Part shown: in pieces, positions 37,228 to 46,954 of the stretch
Numbering within the stretch: the first letter of the stretch is position 1
Layout of the letters: every line of letters begins with the position of its first letter
Notes under the pieces: model-generated
Told to the model about the DNA's origin: nothing
Databases searched by the model: none
Seen by the model: the letters and a program-made list of their open reading frames with translations, nothing else
Translations under genes and position numbers: made by a program
From: CAZHVS01 sp964536015
Lineage (GTDB): Bacteria > Bacteroidota > Ignavibacteria > Ignavibacteriales > Ignavibacteriaceae
DNA: 54,783 nt
NCBI GenBank assembly: GCA_964536015.1
Contig: CAZHVS010000019.1
Span: 1-54,783 of the forward strand
Direction: 5' to 3'

Positions 37228-37436
37228 TGCGGAAACTGTTAATCGGTTTAATAAAAATTTACCAGAAAACCATTTCTCCGCTTTTTCCCCCGTCTTGCAG
37301 GTTTTATCCCACTTGTTCAGAATATTCTATACAAGCTATTGAGCATTTTGGTATTTTTAAAGGTACGTTAAAATCTATTTGGCGTATATTAAGATGTAAT
37401 CCGTTTAACCGCGGCGGTTATGATCCTGTTAAATAA
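37227..37436 (+). CDS. yidD: Membrane protein insertion efficiency factor YidD
   Basis: A 69-residue protein with the conserved cysteine-rich signature CRFYPTCSEYSIQAIEHFG and CNPFNRGGYDPV. It is an amphipathic membrane-associated factor that aids YidC-dependent insertion. It overlaps rnpA by one base and is 12 bases before yidC. Confidence 0.96.
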   Translation: MRKLLIGLIKIYQKTISPLFPPSCRFYPTCSEYSIQAIEHFGIFKGTLKSIWRILRCNPFNRGGYDPVK

Positions 37437-37448
37437 AATAGAAAGTTT

Positions 37449-39308
37449 ATGGATAAACAAACAATAACAGCTTTTGTATTAATTGGTATAATTTTGATGA
37501 TCTGGCTTTACATCAGCTCGCCAGTTCAACAACCAGAAAATAAAAAACAACAAACCACCAATCTTCAGGACTCTGTAAAAGAAAAAAAGGTTGAAACCAA
37601 TTCAAATGTTTCTAACGTAAAAGATAAACATACTGACTCACTTAACCTTGGAAAGTTTTTTACTAAACCTGCAATAGCAGAAAAAACAATTATTATTGAA
37701 AACGACCTAATAATTGTCGAGCTGACCACCAAGGGTGGAAAGATTAAAAAACTCTTTCTGAAGAACTTTAAAAATTGGTACGCTAAAAATCTTGGTAACA
37801 ATGCTCCATATTATCAAACTCTTGTGCAGTTAATGCAAACAAATAAAGAAGGTTGTTTTGATATTGCCTTTATTACTTCAGATGGAAAATCTGTTTCAAC
37901 GGGCAACCTGGATTTTGTATCAAATATAAATGAGAACAAAAAAATTTCAGGAAAAGACTCCCTTATAATTTCTTATTCAACTCCAGCAGGCGATTCAGGG
38001 TTAATTAAAAAAACTTTTGTTTTTTATGGCAATAAGTATGATTTGAAATTCGACCTTGAATTTATTAAGATGAATAATCTTATCAGCAGCAACCAGTACG
38101 ACTTTGTATGGAATAACGGTTTAAGATTCGTAGAAGAAAATTCAATTGATGAAGCAAATTACTCTAATGCCGGATTATATTATGGTGATGAATATGTAAT
38201 GGAAAATGCCCCTTCCAGTGGAGAAAAATTAGAAAAAGATTTTAACGGAAAAGTTGATTGGCTGGCTCTTAAAAATAAATATTTTGCTGCAGTAGTAATT
38301 CCAGATGATCCTAATGTTGTTGAAGGAGCTTTTATCAGAGGATATACTCAGCATTATAAAGATAACGGGGTTAAAGAATTTTACACAGCAAGGTTAAAAC
38401 TTCCATTTAAAAATACTTCGTATGAAAAGCAATCATTTACAATTTTTATTGGTCCTGTTAGTTATGATTTGTTAAAAAATCTTAACCATAATTTAACCTC
38501 GATAATTGATTTTGGAAGCTTCTTTGGTTTGAAATTTATTGTCAGGCCAATTGCGGAATATGTCTTTCTGCCATTGTTTAAGTTTTTGCATTCAATTATT
38601 CCAAACTACGGAATAGTAATTATTATTTTTTCATTGATAATAAAACTTTTAACTCATCCGCTTACAAGACAGAGCATGTATTCAATGAAAAGAATGCAAA
38701 TGCTTCAACCAAAGATTGCAGAAATAAAAGCAAAGTTTAAAGATGACCCACAGAAAGTCAATAAAGAGACAATGAAACTTTATTCTACTTACGGAATAAA
38801 TCCTGCAGGTGGATGCCTTCCTCTTCTTTTACAAATGCCCATTTTTATAGCTTTGTGGGGAATGTTTCAATCGGCAATTGAGCTAAGACAGCAGCCATTT
38901 ATTTTCTGGATACACGATTTATCTCGTCCAGATGTTATTCTCCATCTTGGATATAACATTCCGTTATTTGGCATTAATCAAATAAGCGGACTAGCACTAT
39001 TAATGGGTATAACAACATTCATTCAACAAAAGATGACGGTAAAAGATCCGCAGCAGCAAATGCTTGTTTATGTTATGCCAATAATGCTTACAGCTTTGTT
39101 TATGAGTTTTCCTTCGGGATTAAATCTTTATTATTTTTTATTTAATCTGTTCTCAATTCTTCAACAGCAGTACTTTAATTATGTACACAGAGATCTTGAA
39201 CTCGTTCCCGTCAGTAATCCTAAAAAGCAAGGTGGATTTATGCAAAGAATGATGGAAGCCGCAGAACAAAAAGCTAAACAACAGCAGCAGTTGAAGAAGA
39301 AAAAGTAA
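37449..39308 (+). CDS. yidC: Membrane protein insertase YidC/Oxa1
   Basis: A 619-residue inner-membrane insertase. It has an N-terminal helix (about 5-24), a large periplasmic beta domain (about 50-350), and then the five-helix Oxa1 core starting near FLPLFKFLHSIIPNYGIVII. The core includes the cytoplasmic hairpin (SMKRMQMLQPKIAEIKAKF) and YSTYGINPAGGCLPLLLQMP. The lysine/glutamine-rich tail may touch the ribosome. It is the last conserved gene of the block. Confidence 0.96.
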   Translation: MDKQTITAFVLIGIILMIWLYISSPVQQPENKKQQTTNLQDSVKEKKVETNSNVSNVKDKHTDSLNLGKFFTKPAIAEKTIIIENDLIIVELTTKGGKIKKLFLKNFKNWYAKNLGNNAPYYQTLVQLMQTNKEGCFDIAFITSDGKSVSTGNLDFVSNINENKKISGKDSLIISYSTPAGDSGLIKKTFVFYGNKYDLKFDLEFIKMNNLISSNQYDFVWNNGLRFVEENSIDEANYSNAGLYYGDEYVMENAPSSGEKLEKDFNGKVDWLALKNKYFAAVVIPDDPNVVEGAFIRGYTQHYKDNGVKEFYTARLKLPFKNTSYEKQSFTIFIGPVSYDLLKNLNHNLTSIIDFGSFFGLKFIVRPIAEYVFLPLFKFLHSIIPNYGIVIIIFSLIIKLLTHPLTRQSMYSMKRMQMLQPKIAEIKAKFKDDPQKVNKETMKLYSTYGINPAGGCLPLLLQMPIFIALWGMFQSAIELRQQPFIFWIHDLSRPDVILHLGYNIPLFGINQISGLALLMGITTFIQQKMTVKDPQQQMLVYVMPIMLTALFMSFPSGLNLYYFLFNLFSILQQQYFNYVHRDLELVPVSNPKKQGGFMQRMMEAAEQKAKQQQQLKKKK

Positions 39309-39338
39309 AATTTAACAGTTTCTTTTTCCAAAAAATAA

Positions 39339-42050
39339 ATGGAAAAATTTATAAAAACTCTTTTATTTGTTTTGCTTGCAATTTTAGTAGAAATTTTTCC
39401 GCAAAGCGAAACAACAATCAGGCTTGGTCTCGATTACAAAATTGAATCGTTACCCTTTGGCCTGTCACATCCGGTACCCATTTTAAAACCAATTGTGGCA
39501 ATTGCACTAAGCGGCGGCGGGGCAAGAGGAATTTCGCAAATAGGTGTTATTAAAGCCCTTGAAGAAAACAATGTCCCGATTAATATGATTGTTGGAACCA
39601 GCATGGGAAGCATAGTTGGCGGGCTATATTCTTCGGGATATACTGTTAATGAACTTGACTCAATAACTAAATTTACTGATTGGGACAATCTTCTGTCATT
39701 AGATAGCAAAACCAATCGCAGGGAATTATTTGTTGAACAAAAGGTAACAGAAGATAAAGCTGTATTTTCATTAAGATTAAAAGGACTTAAACCAATAATT
39801 CCTACATCAATTAATGATGGTCAGAAATTATCGAATTACTTAAATTTGCTGACTCTTCAGGCTCCTGTAAAAGTTAAAGAAAATTTTAGCAGCCTTGAGT
39901 ATAATTTTTTTGCTGTCTGTACAAACTTAGAAACCGGCAGACCTGTCATTCTTAATTATGGTTCTTTAAGTCAGGCTTTAAGAGCAAGTTCAAGTGTATC
40001 GTTTTTATTGTCGCCCGTATTAATTGATTCCTTAATTTTAGTTGATGGTGGTCTTGTCGCAAATATTCCGGTTGTTCCAGCAAAGGAACTTGGAGCTGAT
40101 TTTATAATTGCTGTAAATACAACAAGCCCGCTAAGAACGAAAGATGAACTTGAACTCCCATGGATAGTTGCAGATCAGGTAGTAAGCATTCCCATGAAAC
40201 TGCAAAATGAATATCAAATTAGTTTTGCAGATTTTGTGATAACCCCGGATCTTAATAATAACTCCTCAACTGATTTTAGTGATCTCAATTCTTTAATTAA
40301 AGCAGGGTATGAATCCGCAAAAAATATAGCCAGAAGTGTAAAAAGTCACATTGATTCTGTCTTTTATTCACGGTTAGCAAAAGAAGAAAAATTTTTTCAT
40401 AATGTTAAAATTGTTGAATCTGATTATGTAGATAAAACTATAATTGATTCTTATAAAAACCTTGATTCAGTTTCGTCCGCAAAAATTCTTTTTGATATTT
40501 CCGACATTGAGTCCAGCGGCAATTATGAAACAGTCTTTGCTGAGATTACGGAAAAGCCCGAAGCAACTTTTCTGAAATTTATAGTGAAAGAAAATCCTAA
40601 AGTAAGTGAAGTTATTGTTGATGGAACAACTTCGCTTTCAAAGGAATTTGTGGATTCAGTTTTTAATCCGCTATTAAATAATGTTTTTAATACGCACAAA
40701 GTAATTGGTGCAGTCAAAGAAGTATTGCGAATTTACAGGCAGATAGGCTACTCTCTGGCAGAACTTGACACCACAATTTTTGATAAACAAACAGGAAGAC
40801 TTTTTTTCTTATTTAAAGAAGGAAGAATTTCAGATATAATTGTCCGCGGTAATGATGTTACAAATGGCACTGTTATTAAACGGGAGTTTCCGATTAAGCC
40901 AGGAGATATTTTTCTAAATAAAAAAATCCAGGAAGGTTTAACAAACCTAAGAAGTACAAACTTATTTGAAAGCGTTACAATCTCTGTAGAGAAAAGAAAA
41001 AATGACAATTACTTAATAGTTGATGTCGATGAAAAGATTTCAAGTTTAATCAGATTTGGTTTTAAATTCGATAATGAAAATCGTCCGCAAATAAGTATCG
41101 ATTTAAGAGATGAAAATATTTTTGGTACTGGTGCAGAAATAGGACTGGTTGTATTTTTAAGCCAAAGAGGGCGCTCTTACGTTGCAGAACAAAAATCAAT
41201 GAGATTATTTGATACTTACTTAACATATAGCCTGAATGGCTATTATAAACTAAATGATGTTTTTACTTACAAAGATGATATCTCACAATCTAATAAACGT
41301 TTTTCACGTTCTTTGTCAGGAGAATACAGACAAATATTTTATGGGTTCTCTGCTTCGCTTGGGACGCAGGTACAAAGATTTGGCAATTTAATTTTTACCG
41401 GCAAATACGAAATGAATGAAGTAAAAAATCTATCCCAGTCGCCGGTAGATCCTTTTCTTAGCTGTATCACAAGTTTTAAAGGTGCTTTTATAATTGATAC
41501 TCAAGACAAATATCCTTATCCATCAAAGGGATTAAGATTATCTGGTTTTTATGAAACCGCACAAAAAATTCTTGGCGGGGAAATTGGTTATACAAATTTT
41601 GGAGCTGATTATAAGGGATATCTTTCTTTTTCAGAAAGCCATACAATTTCAACCGCAATTAAAATTGGCTTTGGAGATAAAACCCTGCCAATAACTCAAC
41701 AATATTCACTTGGTGGTCAATATTCGTTTTTTGGAATGAGAGAAAACGAATATAAAGGAAGGCAGATTTTTCTTACTTCATTAGAATATCGTTACATGTT
41801 TCCATTTAAAATTTTCTTCGATACTTATGTTCTATTCCGTTATGACCTTGGTTCAATTTGGGCAGAACAGGAAACAATTAAGTTCAAAGAGTTACGACAC
41901 GGACTTGGAGGAACGCTATCATTTAATACACCAATTGGTCCCGCAGAATTTTCTGTGGGGAGAAGTTTTAATCTGACTCAAAATCTTCCCGGTAATCCTT
42001 TGTGCTGGGGACCGGTCTATTTTTATTTTTCTGTTGGTTTTTATTACTAA
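39339..42050 (+). CDS. Patatin-like phospholipase with POTRA and Omp85-type barrel (PlpD-like)
   Basis: A 903-residue outer-membrane protein with a signal peptide. The patatin domain has the oxyanion loop GGGARG (59-64), nucleophile Ser88 in GTSMGS and Asp236 in DGG. A POTRA-like region follows (about 410-560), then a 16-strand Omp85/surface-antigen barrel to the end (ending in FYFSVGFYY). This is the type Vd autotransporter layout: the barrel anchors or exports the lipase. It starts 30 bases after yidC. It may remodel envelope lipids; this is inference. Confidence 0.9.
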   Translation: MEKFIKTLLFVLLAILVEIFPQSETTIRLGLDYKIESLPFGLSHPVPILKPIVAIALSGGGARGISQIGVIKALEENNVPINMIVGTSMGSIVGGLYSSGYTVNELDSITKFTDWDNLLSLDSKTNRRELFVEQKVTEDKAVFSLRLKGLKPIIPTSINDGQKLSNYLNLLTLQAPVKVKENFSSLEYNFFAVCTNLETGRPVILNYGSLSQALRASSSVSFLLSPVLIDSLILVDGGLVANIPVVPAKELGADFIIAVNTTSPLRTKDELELPWIVADQVVSIPMKLQNEYQISFADFVITPDLNNNSSTDFSDLNSLIKAGYESAKNIARSVKSHIDSVFYSRLAKEEKFFHNVKIVESDYVDKTIIDSYKNLDSVSSAKILFDISDIESSGNYETVFAEITEKPEATFLKFIVKENPKVSEVIVDGTTSLSKEFVDSVFNPLLNNVFNTHKVIGAVKEVLRIYRQIGYSLAELDTTIFDKQTGRLFFLFKEGRISDIIVRGNDVTNGTVIKREFPIKPGDIFLNKKIQEGLTNLRSTNLFESVTISVEKRKNDNYLIVDVDEKISSLIRFGFKFDNENRPQISIDLRDENIFGTGAEIGLVVFLSQRGRSYVAEQKSMRLFDTYLTYSLNGYYKLNDVFTYKDDISQSNKRFSRSLSGEYRQIFYGFSASLGTQVQRFGNLIFTGKYEMNEVKNLSQSPVDPFLSCITSFKGAFIIDTQDKYPYPSKGLRLSGFYETAQKILGGEIGYTNFGADYKGYLSFSESHTISTAIKIGFGDKTLPITQQYSLGGQYSFFGMRENEYKGRQIFLTSLEYRYMFPFKIFFDTYVLFRYDLGSIWAEQETIKFKELRHGLGGTLSFNTPIGPAEFSVGRSFNLTQNLPGNPLCWGPVYFYFSVGFYY

Positions 42051-42053
42051 ATT

Positions 42054-42491
42054 TTATTCACCAATATCTTCGTTCCACAAAACAGGATTAGTAGCAATAA
42101 AATCTTCCATTATTTTTATACACGTTTCATCGTTTAGAACATCAACTTTTACACCTCTGGATTTAAGAAGTTCTTCTTCGCCTAAAAAAGTTTTGTTCTC
42201 GCCAATTATAACATGAGGAATTTTATATAATAAAATTGCACCGCTGCACATTGAACACGGAGAAAGCGTAGTATAAAGAACGCATTCTTTGTAAACCGAG
42301 GCAGGAAGTCTACCTGCATTTTCAAGAGCGTCCATTTCACCATGAAGAATAGCGCTTCCCTTTTGTACTCGTCTGTTATGTCCTCGTCCAATAATTTTAC
42401 CTTTATGAACAATAACAGAGCCGATAGGAATACCGCCATCGCTTAATCCTTTTTTTGCTTCATCAATTGCGGCAGATAAAAAATCATCCAT
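42054..42491 (-). CDS. Cytosine deaminase, yeast Fcy1-type
   Basis: A 145-residue zinc-dependent deaminase. Catalytic H50-G-E52 and PC79SMC82 coordinate zinc and relay protons. The whole length closely resembles yeast cytosine deaminase rather than TadA. Shared features, recalled from memory, include GGIPIG, GRGHN, QKGSAILHGE, YTTLSPCSMC and the C-terminal EDIGE. It converts cytosine to uracil for pyrimidine salvage. It lies five bases after pepT, so is translated from the same mRNA, and its 3' end nearly meets the patatin gene. Confidence 0.85.
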   Translation of the reverse strand: MDDFLSAAIDEAKKGLSDGGIPIGSVIVHKGKIIGRGHNRRVQKGSAILHGEMDALENAGRLPASVYKECVLYTTLSPCSMCSGAILLYKIPHVIIGENKTFLGEEELLKSRGVKVDVLNDETCIKIMEDFIATNPVLWNEDIGE

Positions 42492-42496
42492 AAAGA

Positions 42497-43744
42497 TTAT
42501 GCTTTCTCTTCCCAGATTTTACATATTTCTACAATGACTTTAACAGCCATTTCCATATCCTGAATAGAGACCCATTCTGTTTTTGAATGGAAACTATGCT
42601 CACCCGCAAAAATATTTGGAGTTGGTAATCCCATAAATGAAAGTCTTGCACCATCAGTGCCGCCGCGGATAGGTGACATAATAGATTCGATTCCAAGTCT
42701 TTTCATTGCTTCCAGCGCATTATTTGTAACCTGCGGATGATTTTGCAAAATGTATTTCATATTGCGGTATTGTTCATTCACTTTTGTTGTAACTTTTGAA
42801 CCAGGAAATTTTGCACAGGTCTGTTCAGCAAGTTCTTTCAGATAGTCTTCATATTCTTTTAATTTTTCCTGTTCAAAATCTCTAATGATAAACTTTAGAA
42901 TGCTTTGCTCTTCGTTTCCCTTAAAGTCTGTGCAATGAACATATCCTTCTCTTCCCGAAGTTGTTTCTGGAGAGAGGCGATCTTTTGGAAGACTGTTTAT
43001 AAATTCAGATGCGACTTTCACCGAGTTAATCATTTTTCCTTTTGCATAACCGGGATGTATATTTCTTCCGTAAAATGTAAACGACATACTATCAGCGGAA
43101 AAAGTTTCTGCTTCTACTTCACCGCGGGTTTGTCCATCTACAGTATAAGCATACTTTGCGCCGAAGTTATTTACATCAAATTTTTCTGTTCCCCTTCCAA
43201 CTTCTTCATCTGGAGTAAAACAGATTTTTATTGTTCCATGTTTAACTTCGGGATGAGTAATTAAATAATTTACAGCGTCTATTATTTCGGCTACTCCGCA
43301 TTTGTTATCAGCGCCAAGAAGGGTAGAACCATCGGAAGTAATTATATCGTATCCAATCATCTTTGCAAGATCAGGATTATCGGCCGCTGGTATTACTACA
43401 TTTTCTTTGGGAAGATGAATATCTCCACCTTTATAATTTTTATGAATTATTGGGTTTACATTTTCGCCCGATACAGCCGGCGAAGTATCGATATGAGCAA
43501 TAAATCCAATTACCGGAACATCTTTATCTGTGTTTGATGGCAATGTTGCCATTACATAACCATAGTCATCCATTGCAGCATCAGTTAACCCCATTGCTCT
43601 TAATTCTTCAGCTAAATCTTTTGCAAGAATTTTTTGTTTCTCTGTGCTTGGAAAAGTTTCGGAATTATCGTCAGACTGCGTATCGTACTTTGCATATTTT
43701 AAAAATCTATCAACACAAGTGAATTTATATTTTGGATCGAACAT
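42497..43744 (-). CDS. pepT: Peptidase T (tripeptide aminopeptidase)
   Basis: A 415-residue M20-family zinc aminopeptidase that removes the N-terminal residue of tripeptides in the cytosol. Metal and catalytic motifs in order are GFIAHIDTSPAVSG, LGADNKCG, FTPDEEVGRG and a late GEHSFHSKTEW. Also visible is the dimerisation/lid stretch RNIHPGYAKGKM. A GAGGAA site precedes the ATG. It leads a two-gene operon with the cytosine deaminase. Confidence 0.95.
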   Translation of the reverse strand: MFDPKYKFTCVDRFLKYAKYDTQSDDNSETFPSTEKQKILAKDLAEELRAMGLTDAAMDDYGYVMATLPSNTDKDVPVIGFIAHIDTSPAVSGENVNPIIHKNYKGGDIHLPKENVVIPAADNPDLAKMIGYDIITSDGSTLLGADNKCGVAEIIDAVNYLITHPEVKHGTIKICFTPDEEVGRGTEKFDVNNFGAKYAYTVDGQTRGEVEAETFSADSMSFTFYGRNIHPGYAKGKMINSVKVASEFINSLPKDRLSPETTSGREGYVHCTDFKGNEEQSILKFIIRDFEQEKLKEYEDYLKELAEQTCAKFPGSKVTTKVNEQYRNMKYILQNHPQVTNNALEAMKRLGIESIMSPIRGGTDGARLSFMGLPTPNIFAGEHSFHSKTEWVSIQDMEMAVKVIVEICKIWEEKA

Positions 43745-43870
43745 ATCTTCCTCAAAAGCTTGTTAAAAAATCTTTGCAAAGATAAGAATTTTATTTTTAA
43801 TGATTGGGCTGTAAAAGTTAAAGTAATGTTCGTTATATTTTAAATAACTTAAAAATGGATTTTAGCTTTT

Positions 43871-45325
43871 ATGAAAAAATATTTTACGATTGTTTATTTA
43901 GTGTTTCTGTTTAACGTATGTGTAAGTGCACAACCCCAATTTTTGAATTTTATTTCTTACTTAAACTCTCTTAGCGATTCACTTAAAAGCGTAAAGATAG
44001 ATAGTCTAATCAACTATCATTATCCTCGCGGCATTCCTATAATTGAAAATAATTATGCAATATTTATTTACAGAGGCTCTGCTTCTACTGTTGCTGTTTC
44101 AGGAGATTTTAATAATTGGAGTTCAACAAGTACAGTTAACGTTAGCGGAACAAATCTCTTCTATTACTCAAGAACATTTGAAATGAATGCACGTCTTGAT
44201 TACAAGTTTATTCTAAATGGAAGCAATTGGATTTTAGACCCACTTAATCCACGAACCTGTTCTGGTGGGTATGGACCAAACAGTGAATTAGCAATGCCGG
44301 AATACATACAGCCGTGGGAAATAAATTACAATCCGGGAATTCAACATGGAACCACCACTCAATTTAATTTTCAAAGCATAAATACATCATCAACTTTTTT
44401 AGTAACAGTCTATTTACCGCCGCGTTACTCTTCAGATACAAATAAAACTTATCCAACAGTTTACTTTCAGGATGGCTCGGAATATATTAGTCTTGCTTAC
44501 GCAGCCAACATACTTGATAACCTAATCGACAGCGGAAAAATAAGACCTGTGATAGGAATTTTTGTAAGACCAAACAACAGGAATAATGAATACGCTGGCT
44601 CGCTTAGAGATGCTTACAGATTATTTTTTGTAAATGAGCTTGTGCCATTTATTGATAGCACTTACAGAACAAGAAAAATACCACAGGAAAGATTGGTAAT
44701 TGGAGATTCATACGGAGCGAATATTTCCGCATTGATAAGTTATAACCATGCAGATGTGTTTGGAAATTGTGGTTTACACTCTGCAGCATTTCAACCGAAC
44801 AACTATGAAGCATATAATCTTGTTGTAAATGGACAGTACAAAAATATAAGATGGGTCAGTGTCTGGGGCACTTATGAATCCTTATGGCAGAACATGAGAA
44901 ACTTCAGAGATAATTTGATAAATAAAGGTTACCAGTTTTTGTGGAGAGAATTGCCGGAAGGACATAGCTGGGGCTTATGGAGAGCAAATATCGATTTTAT
45001 TCTTGAATATATTTTTCCACCGGAGCCTTCTGCGGTTGTTAATGAAAATTTTTTAGCGGAAAAAGATTTTCATCTTTACCAGAATTATCCTAATCCTTTT
45101 AATCCATCAACAACAATAAAATATAAAATTGATAACACAGTTTTTGTATCATTAAAGATATTTGATGTAGCAGGAAAAGAAATTGCCTCTCTGGTAAATG
45201 AAGAAAAAAAGCCCGGCATTTATGATGTAGAATTTAATGCTGCAAAATTATCAGTCGGGATTTATTTGTGCAGATTACAGACCGTTAAATCGACGACTGT
45301 AAGAAAACTGTTGTTAATAAAATAA
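43871..45325 (+). CDS. Secreted esterase (enterochelin-esterase-like) with CBM48-type domain and T9SS tail
   Basis: A 484-residue exported alpha/beta hydrolase. A signal peptide is followed by an E-set/CBM48-like domain (about 50-135, VAVSGDFNNWSS). The esterase D domain has the nucleophile Ser280 in IGDSYGAN and a late His in EGHSWGLW. It ends with a type A sorting domain from NYPNPFNPSTTIKY. It probably cleaves esters of polysaccharides or siderophore-like compounds outside the cell. It is the last ordinary chromosomal gene before the cassette array. Confidence 0.88.
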   Translation: MKKYFTIVYLVFLFNVCVSAQPQFLNFISYLNSLSDSLKSVKIDSLINYHYPRGIPIIENNYAIFIYRGSASTVAVSGDFNNWSSTSTVNVSGTNLFYYSRTFEMNARLDYKFILNGSNWILDPLNPRTCSGGYGPNSELAMPEYIQPWEINYNPGIQHGTTTQFNFQSINTSSTFLVTVYLPPRYSSDTNKTYPTVYFQDGSEYISLAYAANILDNLIDSGKIRPVIGIFVRPNNRNNEYAGSLRDAYRLFFVNELVPFIDSTYRTRKIPQERLVIGDSYGANISALISYNHADVFGNCGLHSAAFQPNNYEAYNLVVNGQYKNIRWVSVWGTYESLWQNMRNFRDNLINKGYQFLWRELPEGHSWGLWRANIDFILEYIFPPEPSAVVNENFLAEKDFHLYQNYPNPFNPSTTIKYKIDNTVFVSLKIFDVAGKEIASLVNEEKKPGIYDVEFNAAKLSVGIYLCRLQTVKSTTVRKLLLIK

Positions 45326-45594
45326 AAAATTTTTAAATGATAAAGTTTTGTCCAAGAAACATTGAAATTATATATATATTTACTTAAGTTTTAATCGTGC
45401 AATTAGGAAAAGTTGCAATAAAGTTATTAACAGGGTTAAACAAAATAAAAGTTTAACAATGTAAGTAACATAACGGAGTTGTAAATTTTTTTGAACGAAA
45501 CAAAATATTTGAACACTTAAAAAAAGTTATTAATTTTCAACAGTAAATGAAAAATATAAAAGAAATAACAACGCAATATTGCGTTGTTACAGAT
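45326..45594. other. Intergenic region with a perfect 24-base palindrome (45566-45589)
   Basis: The gap carries TAACAACGCAAT followed immediately by its complement, with no loop and no T run, so it is not a terminator. The 14 bases AATATTGCGTTGTT at 45575-45588 recur in the last attC-like site (54687-54700). In both places a GTT box follows within about 10 bases. A candidate R'' ACATAAC lies at 45468-45474. I read it as the 3' part of an attC-like site bordering the four-gene unit, or as an operator. Confidence 0.4.
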
Positions 45595-45626
45595 GTTGTG
45601 TGTCAGGCGTAAAAAGACAGCAGTAA

Positions 45627-46916
45627 ATGAAAGATGACTTGACAAAACATATTGCAGAAATTTTTAATTCATTAGGACTTACTGATTCTTTTGAAGTGTT
45701 CGAGTGTTGCCATGATAAATTACCGCAATGGACTAAAGACATTCAACTCACACATGAGTTTATAGTATGCTGTCAAAACAATTCATTGAAACAAAGACTG
45801 CAGGTATTTATTGGGAAAAACATTCTTGAGAAAGGGAAGCATTTATACTGGTTTGAAGGAGAACAAATTATTGAACCGGACAGTTTCCCCATTAATGAAC
45901 AATACAAAATTGACAACGAAAAAATCGAGTATCTAAAAACGGATACACGACTACCTGCTTATATTGATAATTTTATTTTCAATCATTTAAATGCCATATA
46001 TGCTCCAGATTTTCAAAGGTTTGAATACAACCTTGATTTGACGGGGGAAGAAATAAGAAAATATTTAGGCACCTATTTTCCCCGAAGTTATGCTGAATCG
46101 TTTTGCATTTTTGACAATATTTTTCAAAATATTGTTTATCAAAAAACGATAACCAGAAGAAAATGTTTAACCATTTTATCTGTAGGTTCTGGTACTGGTG
46201 GAGATATAATTGGTTTACTTACAGCTATTGAAAAACATCTTCATGCTGTTTCTGAGATTAACATATGGGCAATTGATGGGAATAAAGGAGCTTTAGCTAT
46301 TCTTGAACAGATTATTGATAAAATTCAAAATCAATCATCAAAAAAAATCAATCTTACAACAAAGCATTTTGTATTTAGCAGTATTTCTGAATTTTTTATT
46401 GAAAATGACATTAATCAAAACTTTGATTTTATCCTTTCTTTTAAGTTTGTTTGCGAAATCATTTCGATGGGTAAAGGGAAATTTGATAATTCTTATTACG
46501 ATTTTGTTAAGAAGTTTTTACCACTACTTTCTGAAACGGGGCTATTTCTAATGTTAGACGTAACCACAAAACCTAAGCACATTACCTATAATCCAATTCT
46601 AATGAATAAGCAAGTAAATCAAGCGATCAGAGAATTGCAAAAATATACTACTCTCATACCAAGACCTTGCAGCGAATATAGTGAAATTTGTTTTTGTGAC
46701 TGTTTTCAGCAAAAGACTTTTACTGTAAAACATTCAAAACATTCAAATGATAAGAGCAGGGTCTCATACAGAATATTAATACCAACAAAATTGAAAGAAC
46801 AAATCAATTATATGGTTAATGGCACAAAGCAATTAATCAATAATGACAAAATATGCCCTTTTACAGAGAACGGTGAGTTGAAGATGGATGCCTATTTGCT
46901 TCAATCAAATTGCTGA
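45627..46916 (+). CDS. Class I SAM-dependent methyltransferase, first gene of the four-gene unit
   Basis: A 429-residue protein. SAM-binding motif I is SVGSGTGGD at about residues 185-193, followed by an acidic strand end, WAIDGNKGAL, and a later FDFILSFKFVCEI and FLMLDV. The first 150 residues are a separate domain I do not recognise. The segment YLGTYFPRSYAESF before motif I is reminiscent of Rsm22-like RNA methyltransferases, but this is weak. The substrate may be RNA, DNA or protein. It is followed after 38 bases by the helicase gene. No strong ribosome site is visible. Confidence 0.75.
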   Translation: MKDDLTKHIAEIFNSLGLTDSFEVFECCHDKLPQWTKDIQLTHEFIVCCQNNSLKQRLQVFIGKNILEKGKHLYWFEGEQIIEPDSFPINEQYKIDNEKIEYLKTDTRLPAYIDNFIFNHLNAIYAPDFQRFEYNLDLTGEEIRKYLGTYFPRSYAESFCIFDNIFQNIVYQKTITRRKCLTILSVGSGTGGDIIGLLTAIEKHLHAVSEINIWAIDGNKGALAILEQIIDKIQNQSSKKINLTTKHFVFSSISEFFIENDINQNFDFILSFKFVCEIISMGKGKFDNSYYDFVKKFLPLLSETGLFLMLDVTTKPKHITYNPILMNKQVNQAIRELQKYTTLIPRPCSEYSEICFCDCFQQKTFTVKHSKHSNDKSRVSYRILIPTKLKEQINYMVNGTKQLINNDKICPFTENGELKMDAYLLQSNC

Positions 46917-46954
46917 TTAGAAATAAAATGAGTTTTAAAACAAAATAAAATATT

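Noticed and set aside
45566..45589. Palindrome as a Rho-independent terminator of the esterase gene
   Set aside because: It has no loop and no T run and lies 240 bases past the stop codon.
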